Source: Polyangiaceae bacterium
Lineage (GTDB): Bacteria > Myxococcota_A > Polyangia > Polyangiales > Polyangiaceae
Direction of reading: 5' to 3'
Assembly (NCBI GenBank): GCA_029261965.1
Contig: JAJDAH010000170.1
Location: forward strand, 1 to 49,083
DNA: 49,083 nt
Shown here: positions 26,561 to 35,064 of the stretch, in pieces
Position numbering within the stretch: position 1 is the stretch's first letter
Layout of the letters: the number at the start of each line of letters is the position of its first letter
Program-made: the position numbers and the translations under genes
The notes under the pieces: model-generated
The model's input: the letters and a program-made list of their open reading frames with translations, nothing else
What the model was told of the DNA's origin: nothing
Databases searched by the model: none

Positions 26561-26887
26561 ATGTCGATCGCAATCACCGACCTAGCTGCTGGAAAAGTAA
26601 AAGAAATCGCGGAAGCCGAGGGCCTCGAGGGCCAAGGGCTGCGCTTGCGTGTCATTGGCGGCGGCTGTGCCGGGTTTCAGTACGATTTGTACTTCGAAGA
26701 CAAACCCACCGAAATGGACGAAGAGTTCGAGTCCAACGGGATCAAACTGTTCATCGACCCGCTGAGCTTCCAGTATCTCCAAGGCACGGAAATCGACTTC
26801 GTCGAGGGCGTGCACGGGTCGGGGTTCAAGTTCGGCAACCCCAACGTCACTGGCACGTGCGGCTGCGGCTCGTCGTTTCAGGTCTGA
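26561..26887 (+). CDS. erpA: A-type iron-sulfur carrier (ErpA/IscA family)
   Basis: A 108-residue A-type carrier that delivers Fe-S clusters to apo-enzymes. The three conserved cysteines are present: Cys36 in GGGCAGFQYDLYFED and Cys100/Cys102 in TCGCGSSF. The C-terminal pair spacing and total length match ErpA/IscA/HesB. GGCAGF instead of the commoner GGCSGF is a conservative change. No other isc or suf genes are nearby, which is usual for erpA. ErpA versus IscA cannot be settled by sequence alone; ErpA is preferred because the gene stands alone. Confidence 0.93.
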   Translation: MSIAITDLAAGKVKEIAEAEGLEGQGLRLRVIGGGCAGFQYDLYFEDKPTEMDEEFESNGIKLFIDPLSFQYLQGTEIDFVEGVHGSGFKFGNPNVTGTCGCGSSFQV

Positions 26888-27027
26888 CGCCTTCCGGCGG
26901 TTGAAGCCGCCACGGTGTAACCACTTCGCCAGGCCGCGCGTAGAACCGGTCAGAACGAGGTCTCGCGGACTGGCCCGAACAGGGCCTTGCCCGAACCGCA
27001 AACGAGGCACGGGACGAACGCGGCTGT

Positions 27028-27048
27028 CACCCCGGCCCCGCCGGGGTG
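27028..27048. other. Strong GC hairpin between erpA and rpoH
   Basis: CACCCCGG (27028-27035) and CCGGGGTG (27041-27048) form a perfect 8-bp stem around CCCCG. No T tract follows on either strand, so it is not a canonical terminator. The 296-base spacer 26888-27183 holds, besides this, a smaller hairpin (26896-26911) and the inverted repeat at 27120. I see no gene in it. Confidence 0.6.
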
Positions 27049-27119
27049 GATGACCGAGCGGCTGCCTGCGCACCGTTTGCGACCCAGCACTAAATTTCCC
27101 TTTCCTTTCGCTGCTCTAC

Positions 27120-27134
27120 GACCGGAAATCGGTC
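27120..27134. promoter_or_regulatory. Inverted repeat upstream of rpoH
   Basis: GACCG-GAAAT-CGGTC lies 50 bases before the rpoH start. It could be an operator or an mRNA hairpin; sequence alone does not decide. Confidence 0.35.
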
Positions 27135-27183
27135 TCATTTCTCATTGAAGATCACGTTACGTAAGGTTAGGTTAGGTGGTATC

Positions 27184-28062
27184 ATGGCAAACGCAGCCGA
27201 TCCGGAGCTCTCCCGCTACATTTCGTCCGTCCAAGCCGTCCCCAAGCTCGACCGCGAGACCGAGAAGGAGCTCGCGCTCAAGTGGAGAGACGACGGCGAC
27301 GAGATCGCCCGCGACGAGCTCGTACGCGCGCACCTACGCTACGTCGTCGCCATCGCGCTCAAGTACCGTCGCTACGGGATCCCGATTTCCGAGCTGATTG
27401 CCGAAGGCAACTTCGGCATCGTGCATGCGCTCAAGAAGTACGAACCCGAGCGTGGCCACCGATTCGTCACCTACGCGGCGTATTGGATCCGAGCGTACGT
27501 CCTGAACTACATCATCCGATCATGGAGCCTCGTCGGCGTCGGATCGGGCGTGCTGCGCTCGAAAATGTTCTTCAAGCTCCGCCGGGAGCGGGTGCGTTTG
27601 ATGAATCTCCTCGGAGACAACGACGCGGTCGAGGAGGCTCTCGCCAAAAAGCTCGACGTGCCGCGGGATCAGCTCGCGAAAATGGTTCGTCGGCTCGAAG
27701 CCCGTGACATGTCGCTCGATGCGCAGGTCTACGACGACTCGGCAACCACACTCGTGGATACGCTGGTGTCACCCGCGGACAGTCAAGAGGAAACCTTCGC
27801 CGCAACGGAGGTACGCGACCACGTGCGTGACGCCGTTCGAGAAGCTGTGGCCGATCTCGACCAGCGCGAGAAGTTCATCGTCGAGCAGCGTCTCATGGCG
27901 GACTCCGAGGACTCGCTCTCTCTAGCCGAGATTGGCCGGCGACTCGGGGTTTCGCGCGAACGTGCGCGACAGCTCGAAGCGCGGGCGAAGAAGAAGCTCA
28001 AGTCGCGCATGGAAGAGATTGCCCGTAAGACGGGAGCCGACTGGCTACCCAGCGCAGCCTGA
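27184..28062 (+). CDS. rpoH: RNA polymerase sigma factor RpoH (sigma-32 type)
   Basis: A 292-residue sigma-70-family factor. Region 1.2 is DPELSRYISSVQAVPKL, region 2 is ELVRAHLRYVVAIALKYRR with AYWIRAYVLNYI, and the region 2.4-3 boundary carries an RpoH-box-like RSKMFFKLRR (residues 125-134), which is diagnostic. Region 4.2 is LSLAEIGRRLGVSRERARQLE. It directs core polymerase to heat-shock promoters. ATG 27184 is preferred because it gives the family N-terminus; GGTTAGGTGG lies just upstream. Alternative: another sigma-32-like paralogue, since Myxococcota often have several. Confidence 0.92.
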   Translation: MANAADPELSRYISSVQAVPKLDRETEKELALKWRDDGDEIARDELVRAHLRYVVAIALKYRRYGIPISELIAEGNFGIVHALKKYEPERGHRFVTYAAYWIRAYVLNYIIRSWSLVGVGSGVLRSKMFFKLRRERVRLMNLLGDNDAVEEALAKKLDVPRDQLAKMVRRLEARDMSLDAQVYDDSATTLVDTLVSPADSQEETFAATEVRDHVRDAVREAVADLDQREKFIVEQRLMADSEDSLSLAEIGRRLGVSRERARQLEARAKKKLKSRMEEIARKTGADWLPSAA

Positions 28063-28063
28063 T

Positions 28064-28106
28064 GGCGCCGCCGCCCGGGCGCGCTCCTGGGTGCCCCTGC
28101 GGCGCC
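28064..28106 (+). terminator. Long GC hairpin after rpoH
   Basis: GGCGCCGC (28064-28071) pairs perfectly with GCGGCGCC (28099-28106), starting one base after the stop codon. There is no T tract, so it may be a factor-dependent terminator or an mRNA-stabilising stem. Confidence 0.4.
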
Positions 28107-28125
28107 GGTCGAGCGCCCATGCGTA

Positions 28126-28134
28126 TGCTATCTT
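28126..28134 (+). promoter_or_regulatory. rnpB extended -10 element
   Basis: TGCTATCTT contains an extended -10 (TG, then TATCTT at 28129-28134). It ends 6 bases before the predicted 5' end of the RNase P RNA. This is a useful ruler for the same motif at other genes in the window. Confidence 0.5.
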
Positions 28135-28140
28135 CGCATC

Positions 28141-28524
28141 GTCGGAGTAGCTCAGGCGATTGCTCGGCGGTTTAGGCCGGCCGAGAGGAAAGTCCGGGCT
28201 CCAAAGGGCAGGATGCCGGGTAACGCCCGGTGAAGGTGACTTCGAGGAAAGTGCCACAGAAAAAATACCGCCCGGGCCGGTTCGCCGCCCCGGGTAAGGG
28301 TGCAATGGCGGGGTAAGAGCCCACCGCGTCGTCGGTAACGGCGGCGGCAATGCAAACCCCATTCGGAGCAAGGCCACGTAGAGGGGCGCTCGAGGACGGC
28401 CCGTCCGAGCCCCAGGGTAGGCCGCACGAGGCGCGCGGTGACGCGCGCCCCAGAGGAATGATCGCTAGCCGCGAAGTGGGCGACCGCAAGCGGACACAGA
28501 ACCCGGCTTACGAGCCACTCCGAC
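28141..28524 (+). ncRNA. rnpB: RNase P RNA (type A)
   Basis: Catalytic RNA of RNase P, which matures tRNA 5' ends. The hallmark core is present: GAGGAAAGTCCGGGCTCC (P4 5' half, near 28186), GGTAAGAGCCCACCG in the middle, and the 3' core ACAGAACCCGGCTTA (28496-28510) closing P4. The ends pair as P1: GTCGGAGTAGCTC (28141-28153) with GAGCCACTCCGAC (28512-28524), allowing mismatches. Length of 384 bases fits bacterial type A. A terminator follows immediately. Confidence 0.97.
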
Positions 28525-28560
28525 CACGCCGACGGGATCTTCTCGTCGGCGTGCGCCTTT
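28525..28560 (+). terminator. rnpB terminator
   Basis: CACGCCGACG (28525-28534) and CGTCGGCGTG (28544-28553) form a perfect 10-bp stem with a 9-base loop, followed by CGCCTTTT. Confidence 0.8.
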
Positions 28561-28577
28561 TCGTGGATCGGTCGAAG

Positions 28578-30251
28578 CTACTGAGACGCAAATACGAAGG
28601 GCACGTTGACCGTCGTCTTCTCGCCAGACGACGGAAACTGCCACGTGCGAACCCGACTAGCGATGCAGCGAGCCAGACCGCGGTACCCCTTCGGATCCCC
28701 GGTCGTGCTAGCGCTCTGTACGCCTCCGCTCGGGCTCACCGTGATCGAAACCGCGACGCGCGCCGAGCTCGGAGCGTTCTTGTCCCGCGTATTGATCGCC
28801 GGCTGCCAACAGCCACGCTTCACGCTGCTCTTGTACCGACTGACGGTGCGCTGGACGATCGCCGAGTCGAGCGGCTTGCCGCCTCCACCGGACGACGCAC
28901 CCTTGGATCCCGGGCCCGCAGTCGGCCCGCCTTTGAGTCCGCTCAGGCCCGCTAGACCCTTCTTGGTCTCGCCCGCAGGCTGCTGAGTGCCGTTGTTCGA
29001 CGCCGGCAACTTGCCTCCACCTTGGCTGCCGGTGGGGCGCTTGCCGGTGGCTACCTTCTTGCCCTCTTCACCATCACTCGCAGGGTCTTCGTCGGACTCC
29101 TCGGTCTCGCCCGCGCCTTCGCCGGCGCCCTCGGTTCCGTTCTTCGCGGGCACCTCGACGTACTTGACGATGGGCTCTGCGGGCTTCTGCGAGCTGAACA
29201 CCACGAAACCGATGGTCAGTCCGAAAAGAAGTGCAACCACCACTGCGATCCAAGCTGCATACCCCGACCCGCGCTTCTGCGTGAGCGCGGCGAGCATCTC
29301 GTCGGAATCATCGTCCTTCTCGCTGATGACGACCGGTCCCGCCGGCGCGGTCGGACCGGCAACCGACGACGGCTGCACGAAACTGGTGGCGGTGTCCTGA
29401 GCCCCGGGCATGCCGGCCAGCTGCGGCGCCAGCGACGCTCGGGCGCTCGAAAGCCCCTCTTCCACGATCGCCACGAGCTCGGGGTAGGTCTTCAGCGGGA
29501 GCCATTCTTCGAAACCCTCGCGCCAGACCAAGCTCTCGGGAGTCACGGCACCCTGCGTGGCCTTCTGTCGAAGCGTTTGTAGACGGATGGGCCCGAGCGG
29601 CACTCCGTTGATGCCGACGTACCAGTCGTCGCCCGAGCTCGGCGCCTCGACCGACGCACCGGGCTCGTCTCTAACCGCAGCGGCGAACGCAGACGCCAGA
29701 CCGCCCGTGGCGACGCGGGTCATCTCGTCTTCTTCGGTGTACGCTTGCATGCCCGGCGGCAAGGGATCGGCCACACCAGTCGGCGCACCCGCTACGCCCG
29801 GCGAGGCCACCGTGCTGGGCGCCGCCAGACCCGCGGACTCGTCCGCGGCCGACGCCATCGCCGCGAGCGAACCTCCTGGCGACGGAGTACGAGCGATCGG
29901 AGTCGCGGCATCCGGTGCAGCGGGCGGTTTCGGTGGCGGGCCCCGCCGAGGCGGAGCTGCCACCGGAGCACGAGGCGACGGGGCTCTCGCGGCAACGCGC
30001 GCAGGCGGCGCCGGGAGATTCTTAGCGGGCGGCGGGGGCGAGCTCGCCGGCGGTCCGGCGGATGACGGCGGTCCGGCGGATGACGGCGGTCCGACGACTG
30101 AGGGCGGCATCGAGGCACGCAAGCCGGCGGCTTCGCGAATGTCGATGACGTGGCCGCACTTGCGGCACTTCATTCGCGGACGCTTCTTACCCTCTACCTT
30201 CGCATCAGAGATCTGATACTTGGCCTTGCAATCGGGACAGAGAAACTTCAT
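28578..30251 (-). CDS. AgmX/GltJ-like protein: zinc ribbon, GYF, TM, AgmX/PglI C-terminal domain
   Basis: A 557-residue protein. Its N-terminal MJ0042-type zinc ribbon has Cys5, 8, 29 and 32 (CPDC...CRKC). A Pro/Ala linker, a GYF-type domain near 207-265 (DDWYVGINGVPLGPI, WREGFEEWLPL) and one membrane helix near 332-352 (WIAVVVALLFGLTIGFVV) follow. The periplasmic C-terminus (about 460-557) has the AgmX/PglI or TonB-like pattern RTVSRYKSSVKRGCWQPAI and VRTWQFPSS. This order matches AgmX/GltJ of the Myxococcus gliding motility complex (family knowledge). No other glt/agl genes are in view, so a role in gliding is only inferred. The following gene on the same strand is the GspE-N/receiver/TPR protein, 21 bases away. 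Confidence 0.88.
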   Translation of the reverse strand: MKFLCPDCKAKYQISDAKVEGKKRPRMKCRKCGHVIDIREAAGLRASMPPSVVGPPSSAGPPSSAGPPASSPPPPAKNLPAPPARVAARAPSPRAPVAAPPRRGPPPKPPAAPDAATPIARTPSPGGSLAAMASAADESAGLAAPSTVASPGVAGAPTGVADPLPPGMQAYTEEDEMTRVATGGLASAFAAAVRDEPGASVEAPSSGDDWYVGINGVPLGPIRLQTLRQKATQGAVTPESLVWREGFEEWLPLKTYPELVAIVEEGLSSARASLAPQLAGMPGAQDTATSFVQPSSVAGPTAPAGPVVISEKDDDSDEMLAALTQKRGSGYAAWIAVVVALLFGLTIGFVVFSSQKPAEPIVKYVEVPAKNGTEGAGEGAGETEESDEDPASDGEEGKKVATGKRPTGSQGGGKLPASNNGTQQPAGETKKGLAGLSGLKGGPTAGPGSKGASSGGGGKPLDSAIVQRTVSRYKSSVKRGCWQPAINTRDKNAPSSARVAVSITVSPSGGVQSASTTGDPKGYRGLARCIASRVRTWQFPSSGEKTTVNVPFVFASQ

Positions 30252-30272
30252 CGGATCGCCGAGGGAAAACCG

Positions 30273-31760
30273 TCAGAGAAGACTCACCAGGTGCTGCTTG
30301 ATCGAGTCGCGTGTCGCGTCGTCGGGAGCCAGCGTCAACGCTCGCTCCCACATTTCGGTTGCCTTGTTCCGAAAACCTGCCTTTTGATAGAGGATCGCCA
30401 GATTTTTTACCGCAGGAAAGTGGCGAGAATTGATTTGAACCGCCGTCTCGAGCTCGCTGATAGCTTCGTACACCTGCGACCTCTTCCCATAGAGTAATCC
30501 GAGGTGATAATGTAGGCGGTAGGCTAGTGGGTCGATGCCGATCCCGCGTTTCAGATGTCCGACGGCGTCGTCGAGGCGCCCTTCCCGATATGCGGCGACC
30601 CCAGCGTTGAGTTCGCTCTCGGCCTCCGCCGAGATTTCCTCGTCGGACACGGCCTCGTTGCCGCCCTGTTGAAGCGCGGTCTCGACCGCCTTCATGACGT
30701 CATTGATGCGAAACGGCTTCTCGATGTACTGCTCGACGCCGCAGCTCTGCTTCAGGTCCTCTGCGTACCGCCATCCTCGGTAGACTGCGCTCACCATGAT
30801 GATGGGGATGTGTTGGTAGCGCTTGCTGCTCTTGATGCGGCGCGCGATCTCGAACCCATGTACCTCGGGCAGCATCGCATCGAGAATGATGAGGTGGGGC
30901 GAGTGCTCCTTCACCATCTTCAGAGCCGCGCGGCCCCGGTCGGTTTCGAGCACCCGGAAGCCCTTACCGGTGAGCAGCCTCTTGAGCATCTTTCGAATGT
31001 CGACCTCGTCGTCGACCACGAGCACCGTTGGACCCGTCACCGGCACGGGCGACGACGCTTCTTCCGCCGTGGGCAGCCCAGTGACGACGCTCAGCTCGTC
31101 GGACAACTCTCCGAAATCTTCTTCCGCGATGTCGCCGGTGTCCGACGCCTTATCGGTCGCTGGGTCGATGACGACCCCGGGCGGCGGCTCGTTCTGTTCG
31201 GCGGGAATCGCCATCGGTGGCGGCGTGTAGCTGCGGCGCCGCGGCGCTTCGTCGACGTCGATGCCGACCTTCTTGAGCACTTCGGCGGGGCAGGTCGGTC
31301 CGACGTAGTACGCCTCCCCCCGAGTCTTGAGTGTGTAGGCCTCGTCGATCACGTCCTGTAGCGAGCGCTCGAGGGCCACGTAGGGGTAGACCTTCTTGCC
31401 GGTGACGAACTCGAGCTCGTCGATGACCTTCTTTTCCTTCGGGTTGGCCATCGCGATGAATAGACGGTCGTCCCGAACCAACACGGGCAAAATGACATGC
31501 TTTTCTGCGATCTCTCGCGGAAGCAAATCGAGGTCGTCCAGTCGGAGACAGATCTGATTCAGGTCGATACCCGGGATCCCGTGTTGCTCGCTCAGCGCCT
31601 TGAGGGCGTCGACGTCGCTGATGCGTCCTTCGTCGGCGAGGCGGGACGCCAAGCGCTGGCCGCCGGACCGTTCGCCCAGCGCCTTGTCGAGCTCGTCCTG
31701 GGTCAGGGCCCGTTGCTGGAGCAGGATTCTGCCGATCTGCTTCTTGTCGCCCTGACTCAT
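30273..31760 (-). CDS. GspE-N-terminal domain, receiver and TPR fusion
   Basis: A 495-residue cytoplasmic protein. Residues 1-160 resemble the N-terminal domain of GspE/PilB-type ATPases (IGRILLQQRALTQDELDKAL, then LLPREIAEKHVILPVL, IAMANPKEKKVIDELEFVTG). There is no Walker ATPase domain after it. A disordered Pro/Glu linker leads to a receiver domain near 245-365 (VLVVDDEVDIRK, phospho-Asp near 294 in LIILDAMLPE, Lys in YIEKPF). The C-terminus has TPR-type helices (LNAGVAAYREGRLDDAVGHLKRG, LGLLYGKRSQVYEAISELE). Isolated MshEN-type domains can bind c-di-GMP, which suggests a regulator joining c-di-GMP and phosphorelay signals. It is 21 bases before the AgmX-like gene, so probably one operon. 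Confidence 0.87.
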   Translation of the reverse strand: MSQGDKKQIGRILLQQRALTQDELDKALGERSGGQRLASRLADEGRISDVDALKALSEQHGIPGIDLNQICLRLDDLDLLPREIAEKHVILPVLVRDDRLFIAMANPKEKKVIDELEFVTGKKVYPYVALERSLQDVIDEAYTLKTRGEAYYVGPTCPAEVLKKVGIDVDEAPRRRSYTPPPMAIPAEQNEPPPGVVIDPATDKASDTGDIAEEDFGELSDELSVVTGLPTAEEASSPVPVTGPTVLVVDDEVDIRKMLKRLLTGKGFRVLETDRGRAALKMVKEHSPHLIILDAMLPEVHGFEIARRIKSSKRYQHIPIIMVSAVYRGWRYAEDLKQSCGVEQYIEKPFRINDVMKAVETALQQGGNEAVSDEEISAEAESELNAGVAAYREGRLDDAVGHLKRGIGIDPLAYRLHYHLGLLYGKRSQVYEAISELETAVQINSRHFPAVKNLAILYQKAGFRNKATEMWERALTLAPDDATRDSIKQHLVSLL

Positions 31761-31830
31761 CGAAACGCTATGGTTATCGCACGATACCGGACGTTTGGGG
31801 CCGGTCAACGGGCCGTCGGACCAGGCCCCG

Positions 31831-31870
31831 AAAAATCCCGGAGACCGACGAGCCGCGTGGGGACTCCGGG
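31831..31870 (-). terminator. Putative terminator after the esterase gene
   Basis: On the minus strand CCCGGAG (31870-31864) pairs with CTCCGGG (31843-31837), with a 20-base loop, followed by ATTTTT (31836-31831). Confidence 0.6.
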
Positions 31871-31894
31871 CCGTCTGGGGCCGTCCGCGAAGGC

Positions 31895-33916
31895 TCAGCC
31901 GTCGGGAAAGACGCAGGCCCCCCCGCATGTATTCGTGACCTTCCCCGTTCGAAGAAACTCGGCGGTCTGGAGCATGTTTGCGTCGAGCTTTCGAATGTCG
32001 CCGTGAACATCGTTGTCCGTCTCGGGGGTTTCATTCGTCATCGGCGGCGGCGTGCGCATCAAATCGTAGAAAACGATCGCGTGGTCAGTCCCACCCTCGG
32101 TCGTCTCGAGACCCCACACGTCGCGAGCCGAAGGCACCACGAGTGGGATGCCGAGCGTTCGAGCTTGGATGTCCGAGCCGATGTTCGGAACCTGTGAGTC
32201 ACCCACGGCGTTCTGAAACAGCAACGACTTCGGACCCGCGCCGGGCAACGGGTCGTGAACGCCCTGCGCCCAAGCGGTGCCAGAGCCCTCCGCAAAGTCG
32301 AGCGCCGGCTGCCAGAGGGCGAGGGACAGCTGCTGGTCCACACGGTCTGGGTAGCCGTTCCGAATGGCTGGAAAGAAGGCCGGCCAATTGCTGCTGCGCT
32401 GAACGAACAAGCTGAAACCCGACGCGCCCACTTGAAGCACGGCCCGATCGATGTCCGGGGTCATCGCCATGAACGAAGCCCCGAAAATCGCGCCTTGGCT
32501 GATCCCGTAGTAGTAGACCTCGAAGGGGTCGGCGAGCGCTTCGAATGGTGCGGCGGTCGGGGGCTCGGCGAATGTTTGTGGGTCGGCGAGGATTCGCTTG
32601 GCGGTACGTACGAGGGCCAGACGGTTCATCTGGCCTTGCATCAGTCGGTCGCTCAGCCACCAAATGTTGCTGACGTTCTTGATGGCAAACAGCGCTGCGG
32701 CGCTTCCGCCAAAGCCGACGTCCTCGGTGTGGCTCAATCCGATGAAGTCGGTGCCGATGGCGATGAACTGGTGCCGGTCGCAAAACTGGCGAAGCTCACC
32801 CTGGAAGCCGTCGAGCGCTTCGCCAAGCAAGCCGTGCCCGTAGTACACGAGGGGCAGCGGCCCATTGCTGACGGCGCTGTTCGGTATCATGAGGTCGAAG
32901 GGGTACTCCGCAACTCGCTGGATCTCGGGTAGCCCGTCATCGCCGAAGACGAGGCCGTTTTCGGCGACCGTGCGATCGTCATGCTCGAGAAAGCTCGGCA
33001 CCATGAAAACCCCGCGGACACGTTTGTGAATTTCCTGATTCGGATCGAGCTCGACGCTGTCGATCCGATAGCCGAGTCCGTCCTCGCCGATCATCGCCAG
33101 AGTGTCGTCACGCATCGACAACACGGGATCCATCACCGAGCCGATGCTGGCGGTGTTGAAGTCCCATGCGACGAGCAGGTCGTCGCGCTCGACCCCTGCG
33201 GCCGCGAACGCTTCGACGATTCCCGGGAGTGTCTCGAGGGATTTTTTCACGACCGGGTCGTCACTGGTGGCTCCCGCCATGGCGCTCTCGAACCCTGCGG
33301 GACGAGCGGGGGTGACGCCGTCGCGTGTTCGGACCGAAGACGTGACGGCGACAGCGTACCGATGGTCCGGAAGAAAGTGTCGGGCCGGCCGGAGCATGAT
33401 CGGCTGACGGTCCGAGTCGCTGATGTTTGCGGAAAGATCGACCTCGCTGAAGTGCGGAAAGAACTCTCCGCTCTCGAGATCGAGAATCAGGGTGGCGCTC
33501 GAAGGATCGAGGCTTTTTTCGAAATCCGTCTGGGGCGGCAGAGAATCAGGGTCAATCTTCTCTTCGAAATACGCGAGCAGTGGCGTCGCCCAAGAGAAAC
33601 CGTCCGCCTGGTTGAAACGCGCAGGGTCGAAGGGGACCGGATCGGGGTTCCCGTCCTCTGCGCCGCCCGGAAAGGCGTCGGACACGAAAGCAATTCGCTT
33701 GCCGGTCGTCGTGCTCGCGTCGTCCTCGACGAAGTGGTTCGACGGGAAGGGCAGAGCGCAGCTACCGCTGGCCCGAAAAGGATGACAACTCGCCGGCAAG
33801 CCGTCCGCTGGGCCCGCGAACGCGCCGCCCGAACCGGACGACCCCTCTTCGCTGTCGCCGCACCCGGCGACGGCCAAGGCGAGCACCAAACAGAATCCGC
33901 CGGTCGATCTGAGCAT
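31895..33916 (-). CDS. Lipoprotein alpha/beta-hydrolase (esterase/lipase-like)
   Basis: A 673-residue exported protein with lipobox ALAVAGC (residues 14-20) and a Ser/Gly spacer. The N-terminal region (to ~320) is beta-rich with CALPFPSNHFVEDD, typical of the N-terminal domain of bacterial virulence-factor-type lipases. The hydrolase region has PLVYYGHGLLGEA (oxyanion His-Gly) and a nucleophile elbow YYYGISQGAIFG (G-x-S-x-G with Ser near 472). The candidate catalytic His (GGTDHAIVFYD) lies near the C-terminus. Natural substrate is unknown. It is co-directional with tgt, which ends 23 bases upstream of its start. Confidence 0.87.
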   Translation of the reverse strand: MLRSTGGFCLVLALAVAGCGDSEEGSSGSGGAFAGPADGLPASCHPFRASGSCALPFPSNHFVEDDASTTTGKRIAFVSDAFPGGAEDGNPDPVPFDPARFNQADGFSWATPLLAYFEEKIDPDSLPPQTDFEKSLDPSSATLILDLESGEFFPHFSEVDLSANISDSDRQPIMLRPARHFLPDHRYAVAVTSSVRTRDGVTPARPAGFESAMAGATSDDPVVKKSLETLPGIVEAFAAAGVERDDLLVAWDFNTASIGSVMDPVLSMRDDTLAMIGEDGLGYRIDSVELDPNQEIHKRVRGVFMVPSFLEHDDRTVAENGLVFGDDGLPEIQRVAEYPFDLMIPNSAVSNGPLPLVYYGHGLLGEALDGFQGELRQFCDRHQFIAIGTDFIGLSHTEDVGFGGSAAALFAIKNVSNIWWLSDRLMQGQMNRLALVRTAKRILADPQTFAEPPTAAPFEALADPFEVYYYGISQGAIFGASFMAMTPDIDRAVLQVGASGFSLFVQRSSNWPAFFPAIRNGYPDRVDQQLSLALWQPALDFAEGSGTAWAQGVHDPLPGAGPKSLLFQNAVGDSQVPNIGSDIQARTLGIPLVVPSARDVWGLETTEGGTDHAIVFYDLMRTPPPMTNETPETDNDVHGDIRKLDANMLQTAEFLRTGKVTNTCGGACVFPDG

Positions 33917-33939
33917 GGTCCGCTTCGAGGGTGCACTGC

Positions 33940-35064
33940 TCAGCCGAGCATCGCAACCGAATCGGGCTGGCCCATCAGCCGGAGCTCAGTAGCGGCCCAC
34001 TGGCGGTATTCGCCGCGTTCGATGGCGGTCCGAGCCCCGGCGACCAGCGCGCCGTATCGATGAAGATTGTGCTCCGTCAGCAGACGATGCACCAGCAGCT
34101 CGCCGGCCATGAACAAGTGGCGAAGATAGGCGCGACTGAAGCCCGCGGCGCAAGTTGGGCACTCGCAGTCGGGATCCAGCGGCGAGGTATCTCGTGCATG
34201 TTTGGCGTTCTTGAGCATGAGCCGGCCCGTTCTCGTAAAGACCTGTCCGTTCCGCGCGTTTCGGGTGGGCAGCACACAGTCAAACATGTCGATTCCGAAC
34301 CCGATCGCCAATACCAAGTCGGCCGGCGTGCCGACGCCCATCAGGTAGCGCGGCCTTGCCGAATCCATGTGCGGAACGATCTCCGCCAAGGCGCGATGCA
34401 TCTTCTGTGGAGGCTCTCCGACGCTGAACCCGCCGAGGGCCATGCCGTCGAGCTCGAGCGTAGCCAGCTCGTCGTGGTGCGCCCGGCGCAAGTCGACATC
34501 GGTTCCGCCCTGGACGATCCCGAACACGGCCTGGCCCTCCGCGCGAGACTCCAAGCAGCGCTTTGCCCACCGCGTCGTTCGCTCGACCGCCTCGACGAGC
34601 GCGCCGGAGCCGACGCCGGCCGGTGGACAGACGTCGAGCTGCATCGCGATGTCGGAGCCGAGCACGCCCTGGATCCGCATCGACTCCTCCGGAGACAGAT
34701 GCATGCGCGTGCCATCCAGATGCGACGCGAACTCGAAGCCCTCCTCGGTGGCGCGCGTGCGCTCGGCGAGGGACAGCGCCTGGAAGCCACCAGAATCCGT
34801 GACGATCGCGAGCGGCCATCGAGCGAAACCATGAAGACCCCCGTGCGCCTGAACCACATCAGGGCCTGGCCTCAGCCACAGATGGTAGGTGTTCGAAATC
34901 AGCATCGAGGCACCGGAAGCCCGGACCTCGTCCGGCGTCAGCGCTTTGACCGTCGCTTGAGTCGCGACAGGCATGAAAGCCGGCGTGGGTACGGCGCCGT
35001 GCGGGGTCCGGAGCACGCCTGCCCTCGCCGTACCAGAAATTGCCGTCCGATGAAACTCGATCAC
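33940..35064 (-). CDS. tgt: tRNA-guanine transglycosylase (queuosine)
   Basis: A 374-residue Tgt that exchanges guanine at tRNA position 34 for preQ1. The catalytic base is Asp90 in VTDSGGFQ, the nucleophile is in GIDMFDCVLPTR near 265, and FGIVQGG lines the substrate pocket. The zinc site is CECPTC near 303-308 with a downstream Cys/His pair (RHLFMAGELLVHR). The start ATG overlaps the queA stop by four bases (35061-35064), making a coupled queA-tgt pair. Length is normal for the bacterial enzyme. Confidence 0.97.
   Translation of the reverse strand: MIEFHRTAISGTARAGVLRTPHGAVPTPAFMPVATQATVKALTPDEVRASGASMLISNTYHLWLRPGPDVVQAHGGLHGFARWPLAIVTDSGGFQALSLAERTRATEEGFEFASHLDGTRMHLSPEESMRIQGVLGSDIAMQLDVCPPAGVGSGALVEAVERTTRWAKRCLESRAEGQAVFGIVQGGTDVDLRRAHHDELATLELDGMALGGFSVGEPPQKMHRALAEIVPHMDSARPRYLMGVGTPADLVLAIGFGIDMFDCVLPTRNARNGQVFTRTGRLMLKNAKHARDTSPLDPDCECPTCAAGFSRAYLRHLFMAGELLVHRLLTEHNLHRYGALVAGARTAIERGEYRQWAATELRLMGQPDSVAMLG

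Noticed and set aside
26950-27138. A 62-codon minus-strand frame with a CLVCGSG motif between erpA and rpoH
   Set aside because: It crosses the strong hairpin and the rpoH upstream repeat, has no ribosome-binding site, and its Cys pair is isolated.
28141-28524. Open frames through the rnpB region
   Set aside because: The sequence carries the RNase P RNA core and P1 pairing with its own promoter and terminator, so the frames are incidental.
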